A DNA stretch of 64,000 nucleotides from Fulvitalea axinellae (GTDB taxonomy: Bacteria > Bacteroidota > Bacteroidia > Cytophagales > Cyclobacteriaceae), in the NCBI RefSeq assembly GCF_036492835.1, contig NZ_AP025314.1, positions 3,080,010 through 3,144,009 on the forward strand, in the 5' to 3' direction. Within the stretch, counting starts at the first letter, position 1, and the number at the start of each line of letters is the position of its first letter. Of this stretch, positions 26,678-36,039 are shown piece by piece. The translations under genes and the position numbers were made by a program. The notes beneath the pieces were generated by a model. The model did not search any database, was not told where the DNA came from, and saw nothing but the letters and a program-made list of their open reading frames with translations.

Positions 26678-28186
26678 TTAAGGTTGGCACCCGTTTGAGC
26701 CCGGCCCTGCGATATCACCGCCAACCAAGTTACCCTCAATCACGTTATTTCCGATGAATGTCGGGCATGCTCCGGATTCAACATAAATTCCAGCTCCCCT
26801 TCCTGCTTGCGCTGTATTTTCTCTGATTACGCAATTTCTTATTGATACATGTTGCTTTAGAAAGAGCGCTCCCCCTTTATTCCGGTCAGACTCATTGCCA
26901 ATAAATACACATTCGTCAAAAATCACATTTTCAAGTGTGGTCCAAGTTCGAACAGCTCCTCCTTCATGTATCGCAAAATTGTTCTTAAAAACGCAGTTAA
27001 AGAACCTAGCGCTTGCCGAGTTCCTGACATACATGGCTCCTCCTGAAGCACTTGCCCTGTTGTTTTCAAAAGTGCAATTGCTTACTTGCGGGCTTCCGAT
27101 CTGGCAGTTGAATACGCCTCCGTGTCCGCCATGCGCATATTGGAAAGTGATACCATCCAAGATCGCACGGTCATGCTTGTTTTTGAATTGGCTGGATATG
27201 ATCTGGTAGTTATTGGAATTGGGATCTGCCTCGTAGTCCTCTTTCGATCTTCCCACTATCGTTTTGTTTTCCATCCAGTCACGTTGCTCCAATGCCGTTT
27301 CGGTACCGGTAAACCCGCCGTACCAATCATAGCCTTTGCGCAACGGAATGCCTTTTTCCGTATAAAGGCCTTCGGCTATCCACAGCTGAACTCCGGAGGG
27401 CACTGACTCTACCGCCTCTTTTATACTTGTAAAAGCGTTTTCCCACGAAGAGCCGTCACCATCACCAGTAGCTTCGAGGTCTACGTAGACCATGGCGTTC
27501 GTTAAGAAAAACACTGTGTCGCTTACCGCCGTGCCCAGCTCGTTTATGCTTACCATTGTGTAAGCGTATTCGGTGCCCGGCTTCAGGTCTTTTACGGGAG
27601 CTATCCCTTTGTCCGACCCTTCCTCAAATTCGGCTTCCAGAGATTTTTCTTTGTTTACCGTCCCTTTTTCCCACAGGTAAAAGAATGTCGTCGTTTGCTC
27701 GCTGTTGCCGTCAGTTATTAGCTGTCCGCCCAGCGTGGCTTTGCTGTATGACAGATAGTCCAAACCAGTGGCTTTTACTTGCGGCAACACAACTCCGTCC
27801 GCCACCTCCGTTTTCACGTTCAGGATATCGCCTTCCTCTTTCGTTTCCTTATCTTCCGCATAGGCTATATAAGCGTAGTCGGTATAGGAACTCAGCTTGG
27901 TCACTTCGGCCGTAAATGTCTGATTCGACTCATTATACGTCGCGACCACGCTTTTTCTCGTTCCCAAATTTCCCTGTACCCAATATGAGAAGCCGACTTC
28001 CTGCACGTCGGATTTTCCTTTGGCTATAACTTTTCCTTTGAAAACGGCTTTGCTATCCGTTACGCCTTCAGCTATTTCGGTAGCCACTTCCAAAAATTCC
28101 TCTTCCGGAAGCTCGTCGGCCGAATCGTCTTTGCAGGCAGAGGCAAAGACGAGACATACAAACAGGCTGTATATATATCTTTTCAT
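26678..28186 (-). CDS. Parallel beta-helix lipoprotein with N-terminal Fn3-like domains
   Basis: A 502-residue lipoprotein (lipobox ASAC, Cys18). Two Fn3-like domains (~30-125 and ~130-230) are followed by a right-handed beta-helix starting at 'VYVDLEATGDGDGSSWENAF'. The helix has rungs such as 'VSNCTFENNRASASGGAMYV' and 'FFNCVFKNNFAIHEGGAV'. This fold is shared with pectate lyases and with outer-membrane adhesins of the Pmp type ('GGAMYV', 'GGALFL' motifs). No lyase catalytic constellation can be pointed to, so binding is at least as likely as catalysis. It sits 83 bases after susD1 and 56 bases before the F5/8C gene. Confidence 0.8.
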   Translation of the reverse strand: MKRYIYSLFVCLVFASACKDDSADELPEEEFLEVATEIAEGVTDSKAVFKGKVIAKGKSDVQEVGFSYWVQGNLGTRKSVVATYNESNQTFTAEVTKLSSYTDYAYIAYAEDKETKEEGDILNVKTEVADGVVLPQVKATGLDYLSYSKATLGGQLITDGNSEQTTTFFYLWEKGTVNKEKSLEAEFEEGSDKGIAPVKDLKPGTEYAYTMVSINELGTAVSDTVFFLTNAMVYVDLEATGDGDGSSWENAFTSIKEAVESVPSGVQLWIAEGLYTEKGIPLRKGYDWYGGFTGTETALEQRDWMENKTIVGRSKEDYEADPNSNNYQIISSQFKNKHDRAILDGITFQYAHGGHGGVFNCQIGSPQVSNCTFENNRASASGGAMYVRNSASARFFNCVFKNNFAIHEGGAVRTWTTLENVIFDECVFIGNESDRNKGGALFLKQHVSIRNCVIRENTAQAGRGAGIYVESGACPTFIGNNVIEGNLVGGDIAGPGSNGCQP

Positions 28187-28269
28187 TGTTCGAGAATTTT
28201 TTAGTCCAAAAAACCGATATCGGGATATTGCCCGCCAGAATGCGAAAGCCTCCGGCGGGTTTATCCTTT

Positions 28270-29853
28270 TTAGTTATCAGAGTTTTCAGTTTGGATTTCC
28301 AATTTCCAGTTTGACGGAGTCATCAGCTTACTTCTCAGCTCGTCCGCCTTTTTGTCGTCAATACCTTTGTACTTCTGGGCCACAGTTTCGGCCAACCATT
28401 CCGGCTTGCCGGCCCTTGTGGCGAAGCGGACCAAATCGTTCCAACGACGGCCTTCAAAAGCGAATTCCAAAGCCCGCTCTTCGAGCAGCGCCATTTCCAC
28501 AATCTCAATATCACTGCTCAGGTGCGGATACTTGTCCCTCAAATCCAGAAGGTCCAATGGCTGAAGGGAAACCCGTCCTCGGATACCGGCCGTTTCCGGA
28601 GAACCTTCCAAGCTCTCGTTTATCACTTCCAAAGCGACTTCCGGCTTGCCCGCACGGTTTATCGCTTCTGCGTATAATAAATGAAGATCGGCGGCGCGGT
28701 AAATCGGATACACGGCGTCGTCCCTGTAAGTGGATTTTCCCGTCAGATATTTCATCACTATCGTATCCTGATTGAAAACAGAGTAGGAAGCCCCGAAACC
28801 TCTATAAATATCCCTATTCAAAAAAGTGGTTCCTTTCAGCTCCTGACCTTCCCAATTCGCAACCGATCGGGCGGTAGGTTTTAACAGGTATTTATTAACC
28901 GTAGCATTGGAAAACAGAGACAACAAATTGTTGGTCTGGTGTTTTGACTTATCGAACGGAACGGCGGTAAGGTGCCCCAATGAAGAAGCGTGATCGTCCA
29001 AAGTCACGGCTTTCCACAAGTCTTTCCATTTACTCCGGCCGGTAGGTTCCGAACATTTAAGCCTCAGCTCGTCGGCTCCGCCACCGTCTACTATGATGCA
29101 GTCGTAAAACAAGTCCGCCGCTTTCTGATAATTGCCCGACGAAAGGTAAAGCTCTCCCAAAAGCGCCCGCCTGTTGATGCGAGTCAAACGCCATGGCTGG
29201 CTCACTTCCTTGCCGTCCTTATCGAATAATTTCCAGTCCAAAAACGGCTGTTCCATAGCCCATTCGGTTTCTTTGATCAGCCAATTGACCATATCCACCA
29301 TATTGTATTCTCTGGGCTGATAATCGGGAAAATGTCCGTCAACGGCTTCTTTAAGCACTGGAACCGTTTTGTAACGCTGGATCATTTGGAAATAAACCCA
29401 AGCCCGAAGCGTCCTGATCTCCGCCTTAAAGGCCTGCTGTTTATTCTCCGTCATCTGCGGATCGGCATACGAACGCTCGATATTGGTAAGCAGGTCGTTA
29501 CAATTCAGAATAACATCATAAAACGGACGGGGATCCGCATAAGGATTGTCATCCGAAATTTTGTGCAAATCGATTTCCTCAAGATGGGCGTCGTAATTGT
29601 AGGTGACCGTCATCAGCTCGGAGCGCAAGTCGCCCATCACCACCAACGACTCCACCAAATCCTGTAATTTGGCATAAGCGCCGATCGTGGCCCGACGAAC
29701 TTTGTCAAGCGAATTATAGTGGTCTTCTTTTTCCTGAACCAAATCCTGCGAAGGATCGAAAAAATCCGAACATGAAAACAGCGAAGCGCAAAGCGCCACC
29801 ATTAACGCCCTTATGCCTATTCTTATATTTTTGTCTATGGTTTTCATCGTCAT
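28270..29853 (-). CDS. SusD/RagB family nutrient-binding outer-membrane lipoprotein (second pair)
   Basis: A 527-residue SusD-like lipoprotein (lipobox LFSC) that caps a SusC transporter and delivers ligand. Signs of the family are the N-terminal 'CSDFFDPSQD', the helical TPR-like body ('RALLGELYLSSGNYQKAADL') and the C-terminal 'EERALEFAFEGRRWNDLVR', the most conserved SusD block. The start at 29853 is four bases past the susC1 stop; ATG 29847 is equally possible, and a longer start would overlap susC1. Confidence 0.95.
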   Translation of the reverse strand: MTMKTIDKNIRIGIRALMVALCASLFSCSDFFDPSQDLVQEKEDHYNSLDKVRRATIGAYAKLQDLVESLVVMGDLRSELMTVTYNYDAHLEEIDLHKISDDNPYADPRPFYDVILNCNDLLTNIERSYADPQMTENKQQAFKAEIRTLRAWVYFQMIQRYKTVPVLKEAVDGHFPDYQPREYNMVDMVNWLIKETEWAMEQPFLDWKLFDKDGKEVSQPWRLTRINRRALLGELYLSSGNYQKAADLFYDCIIVDGGGADELRLKCSEPTGRSKWKDLWKAVTLDDHASSLGHLTAVPFDKSKHQTNNLLSLFSNATVNKYLLKPTARSVANWEGQELKGTTFLNRDIYRGFGASYSVFNQDTIVMKYLTGKSTYRDDAVYPIYRAADLHLLYAEAINRAGKPEVALEVINESLEGSPETAGIRGRVSLQPLDLLDLRDKYPHLSSDIEIVEMALLEERALEFAFEGRRWNDLVRFATRAGKPEWLAETVAQKYKGIDDKKADELRSKLMTPSNWKLEIQTENSDN

Positions 29854-29857
29854 GAAT

Positions 29858-32800
29858 TTAGATTCCCAACTTAACCCCAACCAAAAATGACCTCAACGGC
29901 GGATATTGCCCGTAGTCGACACCCCGCATCATCAGCATATTGCCGTAAGAAACATCCGGCGAAGCGCCGAGATAATCCGAGAATGTCACCAAGTTGTTGG
30001 CCGTGACATAAGCGCTCAGGTTTCTGAACACTTTGTTGCGCACGTCGAAATCGTATGAAACCGTAACGTTTTTCAGGCGGATAAAAGAACCGTCCTCGAT
30101 CCAGCGGTCAGAAAAACGGCCGTTGCCCATCGGGTCTCCGTAAGTGGCCTTCGGAATGTCTGTTTCCTGCCCCTCGCTCCGCCAACGACGATTAACGGAC
30201 TCGCTCTGGTTGTAGTAATTCGTCATCGACTCCAAGCCTTGGCGCTGTTGGTTAAACACCTCGTTTCCGTACACGTAATCGACCAACAGACCGACGGTGA
30301 GTTTCTTGTAGCGGAAATTCGCCGAGAAAGACCCGAATAAATCAGGCATGCTACTGCCGAGTCGCATTCGGTCGCTTTCGTCAATAATCTTGTCATTGTT
30401 CAAATCGGCGAAAGCGATATCCCCCGGTCCAAAAGCGTTTCCGTAGCGGTCTCTCAACCCGAGCGCTTCGGCTTCCTGCGTGGTTTTGATCACACCGTTG
30501 GATTTATATCCAAAAAATCCGTTTACCGACTCTCCCACTTGGGTGATAATCTCTCCGCCCTGGATTTCGGTAATCAAATGCGATCCGTTCCTATTATCGT
30601 AAATGGCGTTTTTACCGAGTTCCACCACTTCGTTGCGATTGGTCGCCAATGTCGCTCCCAGGTCCAAATACATATCTTTTGTCCGAAGGACCTCCACGTT
30701 CAGGCCAACCTCCACGCCTTTGTTTTCGACAGAACCTGCATTGCTCAGCAATAAATCCGTTCCATAATACTTGTCCAATCGCTCGACCGTAAGCAGGTCG
30801 TTTGTCCGGGTTTGGTAAACATCGACAGTGGCTTTCACTCGATTGTCGAACAAAGCCAAGTCCAACCCTACATTGAGCTGTTTGCTTACTTCCCATTTCA
30901 AATCCGTACTTGGAATTCCGCCTCTCTCCAATCCTGAAATATTGAAATAAGGCAATCCGACATAGTAGAACCTTGAAGAATAATATCCGATATCCTCATT
31001 GCCGGTATAACCATAACTGGCCCTGATTTTAAAGTCATCGACAAAGGTCAACCCTCGCATAAAGGATTCGGAAGAAACCCTCCAAGCACCGGAAACGGAA
31101 GGGAAATAAGCGTAACGGTTTTCCGTAGAAAACTTCGAACTTCCGTCCACCGACAAGCCGAAATCGAGATAGTATTTGTCCAGATAAGCGTAACCGGCGT
31201 TTCCGTAAAGGGACAGCATATTCCATTTTCCGTTCACCGGAGCCAGCTTTCTGTAAGATCCGTCTCCCCTGCCCACAACCGTGAATTTGTCGGAAGCCGA
31301 ATTTACATCAGTCGCCAGTTCGTCTTTGAGATCGGAAATCTTTACCCTTACGCCCGCCGTCGCCGTAATCCTATGTTTCTCAGAGAAGAGATCTTTATAA
31401 TGCAGATTGGCATCGGAAAGGATTGAAAAAAAGCTCTTCTGGGCGTTTTGCATCAGGCTTCTGGCTCCTCCGCCCAACTGCGGAACACCGCCCACGCTCG
31501 GCACAAACGACGACTCTTTGGTATTCATCAAATCCGTCATCAAGACCACCGAGGCCCCGAGAGCGCCGGTGATTTCCAAATCGGACTGAACTCCGGCCCG
31601 CAGGCGGAAATTCTCGTGAACACCTTCGCCACTTTCTACCAAAGCCGCCGGATTACTCATTCCAAAAGCGCCGTACTCGTCAAAAAATGGCAAAGCCACA
31701 CCTTTTTCGCTTCGCTGGTTCACTCCCATCAAAGGCGATTTGAACAAGGCTGCGGAAGTCGGGCTAATGGTTTCGTTTGGACCTTGTGGCCTGAGATTCG
31801 AATTGATTTTGGTCAAAGCCACAGTAGGACGAACCGTAAGATTGCTCAACAACCGCATTCTGGCATTCATCAAAATATCGAAAGACTCGAAGTCCGTATT
31901 TTTCACCACATCCTCATTATTGGCGTAGCCGACGGAGAAATTGTAAGTAGTGATTTCGTCTCCACCCTGAATATTCGCAGAATAACGACTCAACATTCCC
32001 GTCTGGAAAACTTCGTCCTGCCAATCGGTATCCTGTCCGTAACGGTATTTCTCGACCCCTTCGGCCCTATTGACCAAAAACGGATAGACTTCCTCGATTT
32101 TGTCGTAAGAAAAACCCCTGCTGATTGTCTGTTCGAGAGCGTAAGACTGAAAACTCGAAGCGTCCAGCACCCTTTCTCTTTCCGGAGCCATAGAAACCCC
32201 GAAACTGGCGCTGAAATCCACCTTGGTTTTCTTCACATTGCTTTCGGAAGTGTAGATGTAAATCACTCCGTTACCGCCTAACGATCCGTACAAAGACGCC
32301 GTTCCGTCTTTTACCACCGTCACTTGCTCGATGTCACGGACGCTGATACTTACCAACGGATTATAGCTGTAACCTTCGATGGCCGTCTGATCGCCGAAAC
32401 GGGTCTCGTAAATCACGCCGTCAACCACAACCAGCGGTTGCGAATTGGTAGTGATAGCCGAAGCGCCTCGAACGGACATCGTACCGCCCCCGGCCGAAAC
32501 GCCCGAACGGCTGGTGACCAAGAGCCCGGGCACCATGCCCTGCAAAGCGCTTTCGATGGTCTGATATCCACGGCGCTGGATCTGCTCTTTAGTCAATGTC
32601 ACGGAAGAGCCACTGATATCGCGTCTTAGCTTCTCGCCAAAAGGGGTTTTAACAAAAGCCTCACGGTTACTCGCCGTCTCGCCGATCATCGAAACGTTGA
32701 CGGTGGACCGCCCGTGAATGTATACCCTTTTTGTCTGATAATCCGCGAAGGCGAATTCCAAGGCCACTTCGTTTTTCGAAGAAATCGGCAACTCGTAGAA

Positions 32801-32980
32801 GCCGTTCCGGTCCGTAAACGTCGATACGCCCTGACTGCCAATCAGGTTCACGACCACCCCTTCCAGAGTGGCGTCGCCGTTGGCGTCCTTGACCGTTCCC
32901 GTTACCTTGTCTTGGGCATGCGCCAGATTAAACAAGGCCAGCACGGTCATCAAAAATATATTTATGGAAATATGTTTCAT
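29858..32980 (-). CDS. SusC/RagA family TonB-linked outer-membrane transporter (second pair)
   Basis: A 1040-residue TonB-dependent transporter. After the signal peptide (to ~'AHAQ') comes a carboxypeptidase-regulatory-like domain ('VTGTVKDANGDATLEGVVV'). The plug follows ('PLVVVDGVIYE', 'TVVKDGTASLYGSLGGNGV', the SusC plug signature), then a 22-strand barrel ending in 'VGVKLGI'. It imports a ligand bound by the adjacent SusD. Its sequence differs clearly from the other SusC in the operon, so two different ligands or ligand sizes are likely. Confidence 0.95.
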   Translation of the reverse strand: MKHISINIFLMTVLALFNLAHAQDKVTGTVKDANGDATLEGVVVNLIGSQGVSTFTDRNGFYELPISSKNEVALEFAFADYQTKRVYIHGRSTVNVSMIGETASNREAFVKTPFGEKLRRDISGSSVTLTKEQIQRRGYQTIESALQGMVPGLLVTSRSGVSAGGGTMSVRGASAITTNSQPLVVVDGVIYETRFGDQTAIEGYSYNPLVSISVRDIEQVTVVKDGTASLYGSLGGNGVIYIYTSESNVKKTKVDFSASFGVSMAPERERVLDASSFQSYALEQTISRGFSYDKIEEVYPFLVNRAEGVEKYRYGQDTDWQDEVFQTGMLSRYSANIQGGDEITTYNFSVGYANNEDVVKNTDFESFDILMNARMRLLSNLTVRPTVALTKINSNLRPQGPNETISPTSAALFKSPLMGVNQRSEKGVALPFFDEYGAFGMSNPAALVESGEGVHENFRLRAGVQSDLEITGALGASVVLMTDLMNTKESSFVPSVGGVPQLGGGARSLMQNAQKSFFSILSDANLHYKDLFSEKHRITATAGVRVKISDLKDELATDVNSASDKFTVVGRGDGSYRKLAPVNGKWNMLSLYGNAGYAYLDKYYLDFGLSVDGSSKFSTENRYAYFPSVSGAWRVSSESFMRGLTFVDDFKIRASYGYTGNEDIGYYSSRFYYVGLPYFNISGLERGGIPSTDLKWEVSKQLNVGLDLALFDNRVKATVDVYQTRTNDLLTVERLDKYYGTDLLLSNAGSVENKGVEVGLNVEVLRTKDMYLDLGATLATNRNEVVELGKNAIYDNRNGSHLITEIQGGEIITQVGESVNGFFGYKSNGVIKTTQEAEALGLRDRYGNAFGPGDIAFADLNNDKIIDESDRMRLGSSMPDLFGSFSANFRYKKLTVGLLVDYVYGNEVFNQQRQGLESMTNYYNQSESVNRRWRSEGQETDIPKATYGDPMGNGRFSDRWIEDGSFIRLKNVTVSYDFDVRNKVFRNLSAYVTANNLVTFSDYLGASPDVSYGNMLMMRGVDYGQYPPLRSFLVGVKLGI

Positions 32981-33024
32981 TCCTAAAACGGTTATTATGG
33001 AACTAATAATCGTAAGCCCGAAGC

Positions 33025-34518
33025 TTACTCCGCCACTGGCACAAAAGTCAGCTTGTTTACGGCGAACTCGTACACTTCCACAAGCTCTTCGGGATTGTCC
33101 GGATTGTCCTTCATCGTAGATTCCGTCACTTCAAAGCGCACAACCTTTTCGCCGAAGGCGCCGAAGCCCAAACCTTCGAACCGGTCAAAATTCCAGTTGC
33201 CCGACGGCGTGTATCTCGGATCGATCTCGTTGCCGTCCACAAAAACTTTGGCTTGTGTACTTTTGACCTTAAGGCCGCTCAGGCGCAATTCGTAAAGTCC
33301 GCCCATCAATTCCGGAACGCTGTATTCGACCCAAAACGGCTGGGAGGAGGAGAAGTGAAGCGCAAGCTCGTTGATAGCCTCGTTACTGACCGGATCGCTG
33401 GTCACCTCTTCGCCAGAATTCGGCACGCCGATGAGGCCTTTGGTAAGGTTTACGCCCAAGCCCGCGTCAAATTCGATCGGTCGTCCCATCCAATTAGACA
33501 TCAGCAAATCCACCTTCGGCACTTCGTAAAGAAGCCCGTTGCTTCTGCGCTCAGGCGTATAATCGAGCCATTCTTGGGTTACCAAGATTTTCTTCCCGTT
33601 TGTAGTTTCCAAAGTGTCTCCCAAAGTTTTTTCCTCGGTAGGTTCCTTGATCACGCTCGCGAGAAGGATTTGCGTGCGAAGCTCTTCCTGAAAATCCTCT
33701 TCCGAAAAATAGTCGGGCAGGTTTTCTTCCGAACTGTAATACCGCTCCACCATTCGGTCATAAGTGGCTTGCAGGGCGGCGTCGGAAAGCAAGACGCTGG
33801 AATAGCGCTGATCTTCGTCGCTGATATTTCCCAATTGGCCCAAAAAGATATAACCGAGCACAAAAGCGGAATCGTAAACCTGTCGGCCAAATTGGTCCAC
33901 ACCTACCGGAAAACTGTTTTCCAAATCGAAAAGCAAGGTGTCTTTCAGCACCACTTTTTTGTATTCGGAGAAAAGATCTGATTTGCTCTGGATGCTCTCG
34001 AACAAGTTTTTCTGGGGCTCGAGCATTCCGTCAATCGTATGCACAATTCCGTTGGAACAGAGTACCGGCTTTCCGGACGAAGCCACGGAGCGGTCCAAGG
34101 ACAGGCCACCGCCGGCTTGCTTGCTTACCCAAACGTTTTTTCCCGAATAGAGCGTTTTCAAATATTGGTCTTTGTCATCGCTCAAAAGGTGCGGATAGAG
34201 CAAAGTGTTACCGATATGGTAGGACAAAATGCTCTTCATCGAATCCTCCGAAACAGCCAACGACTGGATGGCTTCTTTGGAAGGGAGAAAAACCGTAACC
34301 GGTCTGGAACCCGAAACGCTGTCGGTATAGGAATGCTTCTTCAGCAAATCCGAAAAATAGGCGTATTCGGGCACGGAGGCCAAATATTCGCCTACGGTCA
34401 TGGCCTTTACCTGATCGCTTTTTCCGCCGTCAATATATTCGTCCTTGTCGTCGCAAGAGTACGCCATTAGCGCCACGGCCAGCACCAGCCCTAATATTCT
34501 CTGAAAATCTGTCTTCAT
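33025..34518 (-). CDS. FAS1 (fasciclin) domain lipoprotein with C-terminal beta-sandwich
   Basis: A 497-residue lipoprotein (lipobox AYSC, Cys22). A FAS1 domain lies at ~45-170 ('PVTVFLPSKEAIQSL' and 'SNGIVHTIDGML', the H1 and H2 boxes). A less typical central region follows. The C-terminal ~115 residues ('PFWVEYSVPELMGGLYELRL' onward) resemble a carbohydrate-binding jelly-roll. FAS1 domains mediate adhesion to glycans or proteins. The gene lies 44 bases before susC1 and 12 bases after another FAS1 gene. It could be an extra surface subunit of the transporter. Confidence 0.82.
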   Translation of the reverse strand: MKTDFQRILGLVLAVALMAYSCDDKDEYIDGGKSDQVKAMTVGEYLASVPEYAYFSDLLKKHSYTDSVSGSRPVTVFLPSKEAIQSLAVSEDSMKSILSYHIGNTLLYPHLLSDDKDQYLKTLYSGKNVWVSKQAGGGLSLDRSVASSGKPVLCSNGIVHTIDGMLEPQKNLFESIQSKSDLFSEYKKVVLKDTLLFDLENSFPVGVDQFGRQVYDSAFVLGYIFLGQLGNISDEDQRYSSVLLSDAALQATYDRMVERYYSSEENLPDYFSEEDFQEELRTQILLASVIKEPTEEKTLGDTLETTNGKKILVTQEWLDYTPERRSNGLLYEVPKVDLLMSNWMGRPIEFDAGLGVNLTKGLIGVPNSGEEVTSDPVSNEAINELALHFSSSQPFWVEYSVPELMGGLYELRLSGLKVKSTQAKVFVDGNEIDPRYTPSGNWNFDRFEGLGFGAFGEKVVRFEVTESTMKDNPDNPEELVEVYEFAVNKLTFVPVAE

Positions 34519-34530
34519 GTTTTCCGCGGA

Positions 34531-36039
34531 TTAAATGGGTTTGAACATCAGGCGGTCAAGGTAGAGACGGCCACCAGCGAAGGAATCGAAACGGATGACG
34601 TGGGTTCCGCTTTCCTTGAATTCGTAGTCTCCGATCACAAAGCTTCTCGGCCCTCTGAACAAAGTGTTTTCGCTCTTCTCGCCATCTACGGAGATCTCAA
34701 AAACGCCCTCGCAACCTGTGCCAAACGATACGGAAACCTCGTATTTTCCTTTCAGGATCGCTTTGGTTTCGAATTCGAACCAGCCAGAAAAGGCGGAATA
34801 GCACTGCAGGTTGTCTTTGCCGTAGGCATTCATCCAGTTATAGTAGCGATAGGTAAACTGGTCGTAGCCTTCGGCCCTCCAGCGGGCGATATCTTTGGCG
34901 AAAAACGGCGTCTCGTTGTAATCGTTGTTCCAACGTTTCCCTATAAGTTCGGGCACGTCCGCGAAATCGTCAAAAACGGTAATCGGTTTGAGCTCTTCCT
35001 CATAAAGGATCTGCTTCATGGTATGGATCACAGCGTTTTTCGACTGAAAATCGAGGTTGAACAAATCCAACCTGTTTGAGCCTTCATCCACCAACACCCC
35101 AAAGTCGTCGTACTTCGGATTAAGGTAATAGGCTTTGTTTTCGTCCTTCACGAACTTCACCATCGATTTGCCGATCGTCAGGTAAATGTCGGAGCGGAAA
35201 CGGTTCGAGTAAGTTTTGCCCGTAATGATATGGTGCCTGACGAAGCGGTGCAGTTTATTGTCTCTAGCCGTAAAATCGGAGCCGGAATTCAGGTGCGTCA
35301 CCAAATCGTCGAAGTTGTTTATCCCTTGCGATTCGAAAACATCGTCCGTCTCAGCGAAAACGGTGTACTGCACCAAACGATCTTCGCTGTTTGCACGAAG
35401 TTCGAGCGTGTCGACCAAACCGGCTTTCTCAATGGCTTCGGCCAGAATGTTATATTTCCCAAGGGCTTTCAAGGTTTTGTAAACCCCGTTTCCGATCGGC
35501 TCGACCGGACGGTCAAGCGTGTGGAGGTAGCCGTTCGAGCATTCCACGTCACGCTCCACTATCTTGGAATTCTGGTTGACCGAAAGACCGTTCAGGCCGT
35601 CTTGGCCGAACATCACGGTCAGGTAGTTTCCGTTCATGGTGGAATCTGACATCGGCCCTTGGTTAAAGCTAAAGCTCTGGAAGCCTGTCATTACCGTATG
35701 GGTCTTCACCAACAAATCGATATAGTCGGCTTCCAGCCCTTCGATTCCACTAACCCCTTTCGCCTCATAAAAGGCTTTCATTCCCTCGTTTTTGCAGGCC
35801 AAGAAGGTATAATTTCCCCTTGCGCCCAGCATTCCGTAGTATTTCGAGGCTTTGAGTAGTTTCAACCACTCGTCGTACTCGCCGTCCGGAGAATTTCGCA
35901 AATATTGGATTACGGTCAGCAACCTGCTGTCGTCGTATGTGTCCGTATCGACCGGATCGTCGCAAGAGAACAGGACAAACGGCAAGCACAGCATAACGCC
36001 CAAAACCAAGCGTACGCCTTGTCGGAATATCTTATTCAT
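34531..36039 (-). CDS. FAS1 (fasciclin) domain lipoprotein with CBM6-like C-terminus
   Basis: A 502-residue lipoprotein (lipobox LFSC, Cys26). There are two FAS1-like domains: the first with 'GNYTFLACKNEGMKAFYEA' and 'SNGYLHTLDRPVEP', the second more diverged, ending in 'NAVIHTMKQILYEEEL'. The last ~85 residues, 'WFEFETKAILKGKYEVSVSF' to 'LYLDRLMFKP', look like a CBM6-type beta-sandwich. Its start overlaps the end of susD2 by 8 bp, so it is co-translated with that pair. Role inferred: surface ligand binding along with SusCD. Confidence 0.82.
   Translation of the reverse strand: MNKIFRQGVRLVLGVMLCLPFVLFSCDDPVDTDTYDDSRLLTVIQYLRNSPDGEYDEWLKLLKASKYYGMLGARGNYTFLACKNEGMKAFYEAKGVSGIEGLEADYIDLLVKTHTVMTGFQSFSFNQGPMSDSTMNGNYLTVMFGQDGLNGLSVNQNSKIVERDVECSNGYLHTLDRPVEPIGNGVYKTLKALGKYNILAEAIEKAGLVDTLELRANSEDRLVQYTVFAETDDVFESQGINNFDDLVTHLNSGSDFTARDNKLHRFVRHHIITGKTYSNRFRSDIYLTIGKSMVKFVKDENKAYYLNPKYDDFGVLVDEGSNRLDLFNLDFQSKNAVIHTMKQILYEEELKPITVFDDFADVPELIGKRWNNDYNETPFFAKDIARWRAEGYDQFTYRYYNWMNAYGKDNLQCYSAFSGWFEFETKAILKGKYEVSVSFGTGCEGVFEISVDGEKSENTLFRGPRSFVIGDYEFKESGTHVIRFDSFAGGRLYLDRLMFKPI

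Noticed and set aside
31448..32281. 277-codon plus-strand frame inside susC
   Set aside because: Antisense shadow of a conserved SusC plug and barrel; no independent signal.
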